NCBI RefSeq assembly: GCF_004328075.1
Contig: NZ_SJFN01000019.1
Coordinates: forward strand, 49,806-113,805
DNA length: 64,000 nt
Source: Siculibacillus lacustris
GTDB taxonomy: Bacteria > Pseudomonadota > Alphaproteobacteria > Rhizobiales > Ancalomicrobiaceae
Reading direction: 5' to 3'
The notes beneath the pieces were generated by a model. The model did not search any database. It was not told the DNA's origin and saw only the letters and a program-made list of their open reading frames with translations. Of this stretch, positions 1-7,934 are shown piece by piece (the stretch's first letter is position 1; every line of letters begins with the position of its first letter). Both the position numbers and the translations under genes were made by a program.

Positions 1-463
1 GCTGACCGAACTCCTGCTCGTAGATCTTCTTGAAGAGCGGGCTCTGGTCCCACTTGGCGCCCGGATAGAGGCGCAAGTTGCGGTAGAGCTCGGTCTTGGA
101 CGTGTTGAGGACGCGGATCTTGAGGTTCGCGTCGGTCTCGGAGTTGTTGATCAGATACTGGAGACCACGCCAGGCGCTCTCGATCTGCTGGAACTCCGGC
201 GCGTGGATGATCGCATTGACCTGGGCGGTGAGCTTCTGGTCGATGCGCGCGATGATCTCCTCGATGGTGTCGAGGACATCGTCCTTGATGACGCTGGTGT
301 CGGCGAGCGCTTCCTTGACCAGGGTCGAGACGGCGCTCTCCACTTCGGTCGCGGCCCGCTCGGTCCGCGGCTTGAAGCTCTGCTTGAGGAACTCGGCGAA
401 CTCGTCGGCGGTCTGCTCGACGCCGGCGGCGCCCTGGGAGTCGCGAAGCGCGTCGGTACTCAT
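1..463 (-). CDS. tssC: Type VI secretion contractile sheath large subunit TssC (VipB/ImpD), truncated by window edge
   Basis: TssC forms the contractile sheath of the type VI secretion system together with TssB. The 154 codons visible are the N-terminal third. They show the alpha-helical start of the family followed by the conserved stretch around EFQQIESAWRGLQYLI and LRLYPGAKWDQSPLFKKIYE, where TssC is most recognisable. The ATG at 463-461 overlaps the tssB stop as ATGA, so the two sheath subunits are translationally coupled. The gene continues beyond base 1. Nothing in the visible part looks damaged. Confidence 0.93.
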   Translation of the reverse strand, partial: MSTDALRDSQGAAGVEQTADEFAEFLKQSFKPRTERAATEVESAVSTLVKEALADTSVIKDDVLDTIEEIIARIDQKLTAQVNAIIHAPEFQQIESAWRGLQYLINNSETDANLKIRVLNTSKTELYRNLRLYPGAKWDQSPLFKKIYEQEFGQ

Positions 464-999
464 TCCTTCACCTCACCGTCTTGGGATTCGGACGCCGGAG
501 CGGCGACGGCGCGTTCCTTGAGGAGCGCCATCAACTGCGGGTCGGACAGGAGCTTCTTCAGCGCGTCTTCGGCGGAGACCTTGCCGTCCATGTAGCGCAG
601 CAGGTTGGCGAGCTGCGTGCGGGCTTCGAGCAGGGTCTTGAGGGCCGGCACCTGCGAGGCGACGGCGGCCGGGCTGAAATCGTCCATCTTCTGGAACGTC
701 AGCTTGACCGGCATCTGTTCGCCCGCCGTCTCCGACAGGCGGTTCTCGACACGGAAGGACACCGCCGGCTTGATCGCCGCCATGCGGTTCTCGAAGTTGT
801 CCATGTCGAAATCGAGGAACGTCCGATCCGCGAAGTCGGGCTTCGCCACGTCGGAAGCGTTGCCCGAAAGATCGGAGAGCACGCCCATCACGAACGGGAT
901 TTCGACCTGCTTCTCCGCATCATAAGGATCTTCGTAGGTGATGTGCACGCGGGGCGGGCGATTACGTCTGATGAACGCTTGACCGCTACTGGTGGCCAT
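460..999 (-). CDS. tssB: Type VI secretion contractile sheath small subunit TssB (VipA/ImpB)
   Basis: This 179-residue protein has the normal length and content of TssB, the small sheath subunit that pairs with TssC. The N-terminal region contains RPPRVHITYEDPYDAEKQVE, the family hallmark, then LPFVMGVLSDLSG-like and FLDFDMDNFENRMAAIKP segments, and a helical C-terminus that interlocks with TssC. I chose the ATG at 999 rather than a start nine codons upstream because a purine-rich GGGAGAT site lies just ahead of it and the homologous part begins there. It is second in a tssA-tssB-tssC operon. Confidence 0.95.
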   Translation of the reverse strand: MATSSGQAFIRRNRPPRVHITYEDPYDAEKQVEIPFVMGVLSDLSGNASDVAKPDFADRTFLDFDMDNFENRMAAIKPAVSFRVENRLSETAGEQMPVKLTFQKMDDFSPAAVASQVPALKTLLEARTQLANLLRYMDGKVSAEDALKKLLSDPQLMALLKERAVAAPASESQDGEVKE

Positions 1000-1166
1000 G
1001 AACGGATCTCCCTGCTCTCCAAACAACCAGACAGAACATCCGGAACTTTCCGGATTGTCGGGCCATCGGTGAATTGTTTCAAGCTCGATTCGTACGCATT
1101 TCCAAGTTTTTCCGAGTCACCTCCCCTGCTGGTCCCTTCGTCGACGAAGAGACGGCGCGACGCGGG

Positions 1167-2534
1167 CTACCAATCGTCTCCCTTCATCGACTGGAGCATC
1201 GCGTCGGAGAAGAAGTCCTTCATCAGCGAAACGAAATCACGCTCCGCCAATTCACGTGCGCGGGCGATCAGGACCGGAACGGCACTTCCGGGCTCGGCGG
1301 TGCGGAAGAACATCTGGACGAGATCCAGCAAGCGCAGCGCGTCGCGTCGATTGCCGACGGTGAAGTCCGGCCCCTCCTCGGCGCCCTCTTCGGGTTCGGG
1401 TTCCGGCTCGGCCTCCCAGCCCTCGGCGGTGGCCTCGGAGAGCTTGTCGAGCATGATGGCGAGCGAAGACTGGCCGACCTTGAGATAGGCCTTGGCGGCA
1501 TAGTCGGGCAGCAGAGTGCGCACCACCTCGGCGAAGGGCTGGTTCGACACCTTCTGGGCGTAGCGCAGCAGCAGCAGCGCCGGGCTCGACGGCTCGTGGC
1601 GCTGGAAATAGTCGGCGGCGGCGGCGAGCGCGCGCAGGGCACTGCGACGGTCGACGACGGTTGCGACGGCCCCCGGCGAGGGTCCACCGGCGACGGCGAC
1701 GCCGCCGAAGGACGCCGGGGCGCCGCTCGCCGACGGGTCGTCGGAGTCGTCGCCGGTGTCGGGGGTGCCCTCGGCGGGCGAAAGCGCGGCGGAGGGATCG
1801 CGTCGGGCGACGTAGCCGTCGAGGAACTCGGTGATCTCCTGGGCCTGGGCCCGCATCTTCTCGAGGTGGACGCGGTTGTCGTAGTCGCCCTTCTCGATGG
1901 TCAGGGCATCGATGGCGTCGGCGGCGGCGACGATCCGGGCATAGCGATCACGCCGGTCGATCAGCGCCGGCAGCTCGGCCTCGAGGAAGGCGCGTTCGAT
2001 CGCGCCCTGTTCCACCGCCGGTTCGCCTTCGCGGGCCGGGATCTTGCCGGCGGCGACCTGACAGGCGCGCCAGCCGAGCGGGCCGGTGCGGCGGCTGTTG
2101 ACGATCGGCGCATATTGCAGCGGCAGGATGGTGTGGGGGCCGTCGTCGAGGGCGGTGAGGGTCGCGACGCGATAGAGGTAGTCGGAGCCCTCGCCCTGGG
2201 GATGGACCTCGGCCCAGCGGCCGTCGAGGGCGGCGACGATGACCTCGAGGGCGTCGCAGAAGCGATCGAGGTCGCGGCCGAGGATCGCCAATTTGGCATA
2301 GAGCACCAGCAGGCGGAGATCGCGGGTGCGGTCGAGCAGGCCTTCGATGGTGGCGAATTCGCTCTTGTAGTCGATCGAGGCGCGATCGAAGGCGAAGAAC
2401 GACTGCGGCAGCAGGCCCTCGGCGCGGGCGGTGTAGTTCATGAACTCGGGATCGCCGGCCAGATCGAGATCGGGCCCGCAAGGTTCGTCGTCGGAAACGG
2501 GTTCGAGAAAGCTCGCGACGTCGACCTTCGCCAT
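1167..2534 (-). CDS. tssA: Type VI secretion system protein TssA (ImpA family)
   Basis: A 455-residue TssA, the protein that starts and caps sheath and tail-tube assembly at the baseplate. The ImpA N-terminal domain is clear in roughly residues 8-120 (EPVSDDEPCGPDLDLAGDPE, then a helical region with RDLRLLVLYAKLAILG and WAEVHPQG). The middle is an Ala/Pro/Asp-rich linker. The C-terminal third carries the helical VasJ/ImpA repeat with PSSPALLLLRYAQKVSNQPF. The start at 2534 is where family similarity begins; codons further upstream read like non-coding DNA. It precedes tssB by 167 bp and is probably the first gene of this operon segment. Confidence 0.92.
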   Translation of the reverse strand: MAKVDVASFLEPVSDDEPCGPDLDLAGDPEFMNYTARAEGLLPQSFFAFDRASIDYKSEFATIEGLLDRTRDLRLLVLYAKLAILGRDLDRFCDALEVIVAALDGRWAEVHPQGEGSDYLYRVATLTALDDGPHTILPLQYAPIVNSRRTGPLGWRACQVAAGKIPAREGEPAVEQGAIERAFLEAELPALIDRRDRYARIVAAADAIDALTIEKGDYDNRVHLEKMRAQAQEITEFLDGYVARRDPSAALSPAEGTPDTGDDSDDPSASGAPASFGGVAVAGGPSPGAVATVVDRRSALRALAAAADYFQRHEPSSPALLLLRYAQKVSNQPFAEVVRTLLPDYAAKAYLKVGQSSLAIMLDKLSEATAEGWEAEPEPEPEEGAEEGPDFTVGNRRDALRLLDLVQMFFRTAEPGSAVPVLIARARELAERDFVSLMKDFFSDAMLQSMKGDDW

Positions 2535-2682
2535 GCGGCAATTCCCCGCCACCGGAAACAATAAGGACACATCCCAAACGGACGACTCCATATCGTCCCA
2601 TTTTCGAATGGGTTGCAAGCCCCTCCAATGGCACGGATTCACGCTTCGCGCCGGGGGTGTGGCGGCGCGCGACAAAGCCGGT

Positions 2683-2710
2683 GCGGGCGCGCCGGGTCGG
2701 GCGCGCCCGC
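2683..2710 (-). terminator. GC-rich hairpin downstream of emrB
   Basis: An 11-bp perfect inverted repeat (GCGGGCGCGCC / GGCGCGCCCGC) with a 6-base loop lies about 45 bp past the emrB stop and between emrB and tssA. There is no T-run directly after it in the minus direction, so it may end or stabilise the emrAB transcript rather than act as a canonical intrinsic terminator. Confidence 0.4.
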
Positions 2711-2755
2711 GGGGCCAGGACGGCGCGCGGGTGGGGGGCCGCGCGATCCGTCGGC

Positions 2756-4330
2756 TCAGTGACCGCCGCCGGCGGAGCCGGCGCCGCGGGGGCGACGCAT
2801 CAGGCCGGCGAGGAAGACGAGGGCCACGAACAGCAGGGTGAGGACGAAGAAGACGTCGCCGATCGCCCAGACGATCGCCTCACGGCGGACGATGCCGGCG
2901 AGCTTGGAGACCGCCGCCAGGCCTGCGTCGGAGCCGCGATCGGCCATCGCCAGGGTCAGGCTGGCCAGCATCTCCTCGGCCTTGGTGTGGCCCCAGGCGA
3001 CGGAGTCGTGCAGGCGGGTGAGGTGGAGGTCGATGCGGTCGTTCATCAGCGAATTGATCAGCGCCAGGCCGACGGCGCCGCCGAGGTTGCGGGTGAGATT
3101 GAACAGGCCGGAGGCGTTCTTGATCCGCGCCGGCGGCAAGGTGCCGAGGGCCAGATTGTTGATCGGCACCATGCAGGTCATCAGCGAGAAGCCGCGCAGC
3201 ATCTGCGGCACCAGCAGTTCCCAGAAGTCCCAGTCCTTGGTGACATAGGAGGCCTGGAAGGTGCCCAGTGCAAAGCCGAGGAAGCCGAGGCCGATCATCA
3301 GGCGGGGATCGACCTTGGTCATCAGGCGGCCGACGATCGGCGCGGCGACGAACATGCAGATGCCGGTGACGAACATGGTCTCGCCGATCATCAGGGCGGA
3401 ATAGCCGCGCACCCGGGCGAGATAGACCGGATAGAGATAGGTCAGCCCATAGAGGCCGATGCCCATCACGAAGGAGAACAGGCTGCCGGTCCAGAAGTTG
3501 CGGTCGCGGAAGGCACCGAGATCGACGATCGGTTGGCGGGCGGTGAAGGCGCGCCAGAAGAACAAGAGCCCGCCGGCGGCCGAGACGGCGGCGGTCATGG
3601 TGATCAGGTCGCTGTCGAACCAGCCCTTGGCCGGGCCCTCCTCCAGGACGTATTCGAGCGCGCCGAGGAAGGCCGCCATGCCGGCGAGACCGGCCCAGTC
3701 GAAGTTGTCGTAGAGGCTGAGATCGGGTTCGTCGAAGTCGACCAGCGTCCAGGTGGCGATGGTCACCAGGATGCCGGGCACGATGTTGACCAGGAACAGC
3801 CAGTGCCAGGAGAACAGGTCGGTGAGATAGCCGCCGACGGTCGGGCCGATGGTCGGGGCCAGGGTGGCGACGAGGCCGATGATCGGGGCGACCAGCGGCT
3901 GCTTCTCGCGCGGGAAGATGGTGAAGGCCGACGCGAAGACGGTCGGGATCATCGCGCCGCCGATGAAGCCCTGGAGCGCCCGCCACAGAATCATCTCCTC
4001 GATGGTCGTCGAGGTGGCGCACATCAGGCTCATCAGGGTGAAGCCGGCGGCGGAGGCCGCGAACAGCCAGCGCGTCGACAGGAGGCGCGACAGGAAGCCG
4101 GACAGCGGGATCATCACCACTTCGGCGATGAGGTAGCTGGTCTGGACCCAGGCGACTTCGTCGGCTGAGGCCGACAGGCCGGCCTGGATCTCCGACAGCG
4201 AGGCGGAGACGATCTGGATGTCGAGGATCGCCATGAACATGCCGAAGACCATGCTCATGAAGGCGAACAACCGACGCCGATCGAACGAAGGCGCGGCGGC
4301 GGCGCGCGGCGGCAGAGTGGCGTCGGTCAC
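2756..4330 (-). CDS. emrB: DHA2-family (EmrB/QacA) multidrug efflux MFS transporter
   Basis: A 524-residue, 14-helix major-facilitator drug/proton antiporter of the EmrB type, located in the inner membrane. The DHA2 motif appears in helix 1 (LDIQIVSASLSEIQ, residues 36-49) and the antiporter motif C in helix 5 (GPTVGGYLTD, 162-171, followed by the conserved FSWHWLFLVNIVPG). It starts with GTG, preceded by a strong GAGAGGAG ribosome site, 17 bp after emrA. It should work with the EmrA adaptor and an outer-membrane channel, which is not in this window. The drug specificity cannot be told from sequence. Confidence 0.93.
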   Translation of the reverse strand: MTDATLPPRAAAAPSFDRRRLFAFMSMVFGMFMAILDIQIVSASLSEIQAGLSASADEVAWVQTSYLIAEVVMIPLSGFLSRLLSTRWLFAASAAGFTLMSLMCATSTTIEEMILWRALQGFIGGAMIPTVFASAFTIFPREKQPLVAPIIGLVATLAPTIGPTVGGYLTDLFSWHWLFLVNIVPGILVTIATWTLVDFDEPDLSLYDNFDWAGLAGMAAFLGALEYVLEEGPAKGWFDSDLITMTAAVSAAGGLLFFWRAFTARQPIVDLGAFRDRNFWTGSLFSFVMGIGLYGLTYLYPVYLARVRGYSALMIGETMFVTGICMFVAAPIVGRLMTKVDPRLMIGLGFLGFALGTFQASYVTKDWDFWELLVPQMLRGFSLMTCMVPINNLALGTLPPARIKNASGLFNLTRNLGGAVGLALINSLMNDRIDLHLTRLHDSVAWGHTKAEEMLASLTLAMADRGSDAGLAAVSKLAGIVRREAIVWAIGDVFFVLTLLFVALVFLAGLMRRPRGAGSAGGGH

Positions 4331-4347
4331 GGCGAACTCCTCTCCGC

Positions 4348-5523
4348 TCAGCGGGTGACGACGTCGACGGCGACCGACAGGCCGGGCCGCAGCACGCCCT
4401 CGCGGGCGACCTCCGGCGCGACGGCGATCTTGACCGGCACGCGCTGGACGATCTTGGTGAAGTTGCCGGTGGCGTTCTCCGGCGGCAGCAGCGAGAACTG
4501 GGCACCGGAGCCGGGGGCGACGCTGACGAGGCGGCCCTCGATGACCCGCGAGCCCAGCGCATCGACGGTGAACTCCACCGGCTGGCCGGGCTTCAGGCGG
4601 GCGAGCTGGGTCTCCTTGAAGTTCGCTTCGATGTAGACCTTGTCGAGCGGCACCAGGGCGAGCAGCCGGGTTCCGGGCTGGACATATTGGCCGACCTGGA
4701 CGGCGCGGTTGCCGACGACGCCGTCGACGGGGGCGCGGACCTGTGTGAACTCGAGGTCGCGGTGGGCCTTGTCGAGGGCGGTCGACAGTTCGGCGCGGAC
4801 CCGCGAAGCTTCGACGATCTGGGCCTGGAACACCGCCAGGGCGCCCTTGGCGGCGGCGACGCCGGCTTCGGCGACGGCGACGGCGGCGCGAGTGCGGTCG
4901 CGGTCGGCCTTGGCCTGATCGAGGCGCTGCTGGGTGCCGGCATTGGACTTGACCAGGGCGCCGGCCCGTTCGAAGTCGCTCTCGGTGCGTTCGACGTCGG
5001 AGCGCACCGAGGCGAGCTGGGCCTCGGCCTGGGCGATCGTGGCCTGCTGAGCCTCGGACTGGGCGGCGATGCGGGCGATGGTGGCGTCCTGGGTGGCGAT
5101 GCGGTCGCTCGCCGCGGCGATCGCCAGGCGGTAGTCGCCGTCGTCGATCTCGGCGAGGACGTCGCCGGCGGCGACGCGGGCATTGTCCTCGACCAGCACG
5201 CGGGTGACGTGACCGGTGGCCTTGGCGGCGATGGTCGAGACGTCGGCGCGCACGAAAGCATCGTCGGTGGAGACCAGGAAGCGTCCGACGGTGGCGTAGG
5301 ACCAGCCCTTCCAGCCGGCCAGCCCGAGCGCGACGACGCCGACCAGTGCGAGCACCAGGGGACGGTTGGAGCGCTTCTTGGCCGGCGCCGCGGGGGCGCT
5401 GCGGGCCGCTTCGGCATGGGGCAGTTCGGTGACGGTGGCGCCGCGGGCCTGCGGCGACGGGGTGCCGACGCCGCGGGGGGAAGCGGCTTCGCTGTGAGCG
5501 GTGGTGGTGTCGCCGCGGGTCAT
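4348..5523 (-). CDS. emrA: EmrA/HlyD-family membrane fusion protein of the efflux pump
   Basis: A 391-residue periplasmic adaptor. There is a cytoplasmic Ala/Pro-rich N-terminus, one transmembrane helix (LVLALVGVVALGLAGW, about residues 60-75), a biotinyl-lipoyl-like half (STDDAFVRADVSTIAAKATGH), a long alpha-helical hairpin rich in Ala, Gln and Arg, then the second lipoyl half and beta-barrel (FTQVRAPVDGVVGNRAVQVG; ARLKPGQPVEF). The start at 5523 has the GGAAGGA site just upstream; the upstream in-frame codons contain the promoter and operators and are not coding. It is first in the emrA-emrB operon. Confidence 0.93.
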   Translation of the reverse strand: MTRGDTTTAHSEAASPRGVGTPSPQARGATVTELPHAEAARSAPAAPAKKRSNRPLVLALVGVVALGLAGWKGWSYATVGRFLVSTDDAFVRADVSTIAAKATGHVTRVLVEDNARVAAGDVLAEIDDGDYRLAIAAASDRIATQDATIARIAAQSEAQQATIAQAEAQLASVRSDVERTESDFERAGALVKSNAGTQQRLDQAKADRDRTRAAVAVAEAGVAAAKGALAVFQAQIVEASRVRAELSTALDKAHRDLEFTQVRAPVDGVVGNRAVQVGQYVQPGTRLLALVPLDKVYIEANFKETQLARLKPGQPVEFTVDALGSRVIEGRLVSVAPGSGAQFSLLPPENATGNFTKIVQRVPVKIAVAPEVAREGVLRPGLSVAVDVVTR

Positions 5524-5602
5524 GGTGGTTCCTTCCGAAATCTCGGGACCGGTCGCGGGGTGATCCGGGCGAAACCGGGTCGAACCTGCGGGAAAGGCCA
5601 TC

Positions 5603-5619
5603 GACCGAACCGTTCGGTC
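5603..5619. promoter_or_regulatory. TetR-family operator, proximal copy
   Basis: Perfect 8+1+8 inverted repeat GACCGAACCGTTCGGTC, 80 bp ahead of the emrA start and just downstream of the predicted -10 box on the minus strand. The core ACCGAACCGTTCGGT recurs at 5665-5679. Such dyads are typical binding sites of TetR/AcrR regulators, and a TetR gene is divergent. Binding here would block transcription start. Confidence 0.75.
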
Positions 5620-5629
5620 ATTTGAGATT

Positions 5630-5658
5630 GACATAGATCAACCGAGCGCCTAGATCAA
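5630..5658 (-). promoter_or_regulatory. Predicted emrAB promoter between two operators
   Basis: On the minus strand TTGATC (5658-5653) and TATGTC (5635-5630) are separated by 17 bp, a reasonable sigma-70-type promoter reading into emrA. It lies exactly between the two copies of the TetR-type dyad, which fits repression by occlusion. A plus-strand TTGACA-N17-TAGATC also exists here, because the segment is partly symmetric, and could fire toward tetR. Confidence 0.5.
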
Positions 5659-5664
5659 GACCGA

Positions 5665-5679
5665 ACCGAACCGTTCGGT
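5665..5679. promoter_or_regulatory. TetR-family operator, distal copy
   Basis: Second copy of the dyad, ACCGAACCGTTCGGT (7+1+7), just upstream of the predicted emrAB -35 box. The two centres are 61 bp apart, close to six helical turns, so two dimers would sit on the same face of the DNA. The rest of the 5524-6206 gap holds no gene I can support; it is GC-rich with no homologous reading frame. Confidence 0.72.
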
Positions 5680-6206
5680 CATTTTCTCATCCCGTGGGGT
5701 GGGAATGGTTACCGAATGGGTGCGGTAGGACGTCGGAGTTGCGGTACGACGGCGGAGTGAAGGGTTGCGGGCGATCGGCGGCCGGCCGACTTGCGAAGGT
5801 CGAGCGACGGCGGTTCGTCCGGCGGCGGGGGATCGCTCGCCGGGCCCGGATCGGTTGCGACGGACGATCCACCGGCGACGGGGGATCGGCGGCGGACCCG
5901 AGGATCGGGCACGGTCGGCGGCGGTTCGCGCGGCGGCCGGCAACCCAAGCGATGCGGGAGGTCGGAATCCGCCAGGCGACGGACGGGGGTCCGGGCTCTG
6001 CGGTCCCCGCACGGACGGCGGCAGGACGGGGAAGACGTCGGCGGGATCTGCCGCCACTTCCGATCTGGACCGGAGTCGCCCGTGGGCGCACAGTCGGTTC
6101 GAAACCCGTGGGGCGACCGGTGACGGTCGGCGCACGAAGGTCACGGTGAAACGCAGACCCCGATCGGGAACGATGCGGCGGCCGGCGAAGAGAGACGAGA
6201 ACGGCG

Positions 6207-6878
6207 ATGTCCGACATTCACGACAGCGATTTGCGCCTGCAGACGGCCGATCCCGAGGCGGCCCCGGTGCCGATGCCCGGCCACAACGACGAGAAGGCGC
6301 GCCAGATCCTCGACGGGGCGCGGGCGGTGTTCCTGCGCGACGGTTTCGACGGCGCCTCGATGAACGACATCGCCAAGGTCGCCGGGGTCTCCAAGGGCAC
6401 GCTCTACGTCTATTTCCAGTCGAAGGACGCGCTGTTCGAAGCCTTGGTCCGTCACGACAAGCGCCAACAGGCCGAGCAGATGTGCCGCTGGCAGAGCGAG
6501 GGCGGCGACATTCGCACCGTCCTGACCCGGGTCGGGCGATCGCTGCTGACCATGATGGCCCAGCCCGACCACATCGCCCAGGTGCGTACGGTGATGGCGG
6601 TGGCGCCGAAGTTCCCGCAGATCGGCCGCGCCTTCTACGAGGCCGGACCGGTGTTCGGTCTGCGGCGGTTGTCGGCTTATCTCGACCGGCAGGTCGCCGA
6701 AGGGCGCCTGGAGATCGCCGACAGCCGCAAGGCGGCGCTGGTGTTCATCCAGATCTGTCAGTCCGACATCCACAAGCGCCTGATGTTCTGCGTCGAGGAG
6801 GCGGCCGATCCGGCCGAGATCGACGAGGCGGTGGCCGATGCGGTCGACATCTTCCTGAAGGTCTACGGCAAGCCGTGA
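6207..6878 (+). CDS. TetR/AcrR-family transcriptional regulator, probable repressor of emrAB
   Basis: A 223-residue regulator with a typical TetR_N helix-turn-helix in residues 33-79 (AKVAGVSKGTLYVYFQSKDALFEALV) after a 30-residue disordered start. The C-terminal part is an all-helical ligand-binding domain of the AefR-like type ending in VDIFLKVYGKP. It is divergent from emrAB with two matching dyads in the shared intergenic region, so it probably represses the pump and is released by a pump substrate. The inducer is unknown. The ATG follows a GAGACGAGAACGGCG leader with moderate ribosome-binding character. Confidence 0.9.
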   Translation: MSDIHDSDLRLQTADPEAAPVPMPGHNDEKARQILDGARAVFLRDGFDGASMNDIAKVAGVSKGTLYVYFQSKDALFEALVRHDKRQQAEQMCRWQSEGGDIRTVLTRVGRSLLTMMAQPDHIAQVRTVMAVAPKFPQIGRAFYEAGPVFGLRRLSAYLDRQVAEGRLEIADSRKAALVFIQICQSDIHKRLMFCVEEAADPAEIDEAVADAVDIFLKVYGKP

Positions 6879-6985
6879 GCGGCGAGCCCGGGCGCCGCGG
6901 CATCGCCCGTCGTGAAGATCCGTCGGGCCGCGCGACGGCGGGAGTCGGTGTGACGCGGAACCTCAGAGACCGATCGAGACCGTCG

Positions 6986-7852
6986 ATGTCGCCCGGCGAA
7001 CTCGACTACCGCTTCGACACCGCCGCCGCGCCGGAGGGCCGGGCCGAGTTGGCGCGCCTGATTCGCGACGTGTTCGATCTCGACGTCACGCCACTCGACC
7101 GGTTCGGCCACGATCCGAGCCTCGTCTCGTTCGGCTGGTGGCGCGGGCCCGATCTGGTCGCCAACGTCGATCTGGTGCAGCAGACGCTGTGGCTCGACGG
7201 CGACCGGGTCGAAGCCCTCGGCGTGCAGTCGGTGGCGGTGCGGCCGGCCTGGCGCGGGCGCGGCCTGTTCCGCGACCTGATGGACCGGGCGCTCGCCCAC
7301 GCCGCCGCGCGGGTTGCCGTGGTGACGCTGACCACCGAGACACCGGCGCTCTACACGCCCTTCGGGTTCCGGGAAATCGTCGAATCGTGGTTCGGCGGCC
7401 CCCTGGTGCCGGGGGGCGCGCGGCCGCACCATCGGCGGCTGTCGCTCGAAGACACCGCCGACGTCGCGCTGATCCGCGCGATGTTCGCGCGCCGGACCCC
7501 GGTGTCGCGGGTCGCGGCGGTCACCGATCATCCGGCGCTGTTCTTCCTCAAGGCGCTGGAGAGCCCGGAGATCGCGCTGGTCCATCTCGCCGAGCTCGAC
7601 GCGGTGGTGGCGGTCGAGGATCGCGAGCCCGACGTGCTGACGCTGTGGGACGTGGTCGCGCCGACCATCCCGAGGCTCACGGCGATCGCCGCGGCGCTGG
7701 GCGGCCGGGCGAACCGGGCGCGGGTGCTGGTGACGCCGGACCGGCTCGGCTGGGAGCCGGCGGAGATCGTCGCCGAGGACGCCGGATTGATGGTGCGCGG
7801 GGCCTTCCCGCCCGAGGGCCGGCCGTTCATGCTGTCGGCGATGCGGATCTGA
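6986..7852 (+). CDS. GNAT-family N-acetyltransferase
   Basis: A 288-residue protein whose N-terminal 130 residues form a GNAT fold. The acetyl-CoA site is visible as VQSVAVRPAWRGRGLFRDLM (the R/Q-x-x-G-x-G/A motif A), followed by LTTETPALYTPFGFREI, typical of motif B. The C-terminal half is a second, weaker domain. This two-part arrangement resembles the Eis-like or predicted-acetyltransferase group. The substrate is unknown. An alternative GTG start 12 codons upstream (6950) follows a GGGAG site and may be the real start. The gene stands alone between tetR and the convergent KDG kinase. Confidence 0.82.
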   Translation: MSPGELDYRFDTAAAPEGRAELARLIRDVFDLDVTPLDRFGHDPSLVSFGWWRGPDLVANVDLVQQTLWLDGDRVEALGVQSVAVRPAWRGRGLFRDLMDRALAHAAARVAVVTLTTETPALYTPFGFREIVESWFGGPLVPGGARPHHRRLSLEDTADVALIRAMFARRTPVSRVAAVTDHPALFFLKALESPEIALVHLAELDAVVAVEDREPDVLTLWDVVAPTIPRLTAIAAALGGRANRARVLVTPDRLGWEPAEIVAEDAGLMVRGAFPPEGRPFMLSAMRI

Positions 7853-7878
7853 GGCGCCCGGCGCCCCCCCAATACGAA

Positions 7879-7910
7879 ACCGGCCGCGGAAGGGCAGTTC
7901 CGCGGCCGGT
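7879..7910 (-). terminator. Intrinsic terminator of the KDG kinase-aldolase operon
   Basis: A perfect 13-bp stem ACCGGCCGCGGAA / TTCCGCGGCCGGT with a 6-base loop lies between the convergent acetyltransferase and KDG kinase genes. Read on the minus strand it is followed by TTTCGTATT, so it best serves the leftward operon ending at 7935, though the stem is symmetric and may act both ways. Confidence 0.7.
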
Positions 7911-7934
7911 CCGATCGAAGGGTGTACGTGCGTG

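Noticed and set aside
5628..5641. TTGACATAGATCAA resembles an FNR box (TTGAT-N4-ATCAA).
   Set aside because: It coincides with the predicted -35/-10 elements of the emrAB promoter, one half is TTGAC, and a drug-efflux pump is not an expected FNR target. Promoter overlap is the simpler explanation.
5650..6149. Overlapping open frames on both strands between emrA and tetR.
   Set aside because: Low-complexity Arg/Pro/Gly products without homology features; the region contains operators and a promoter.
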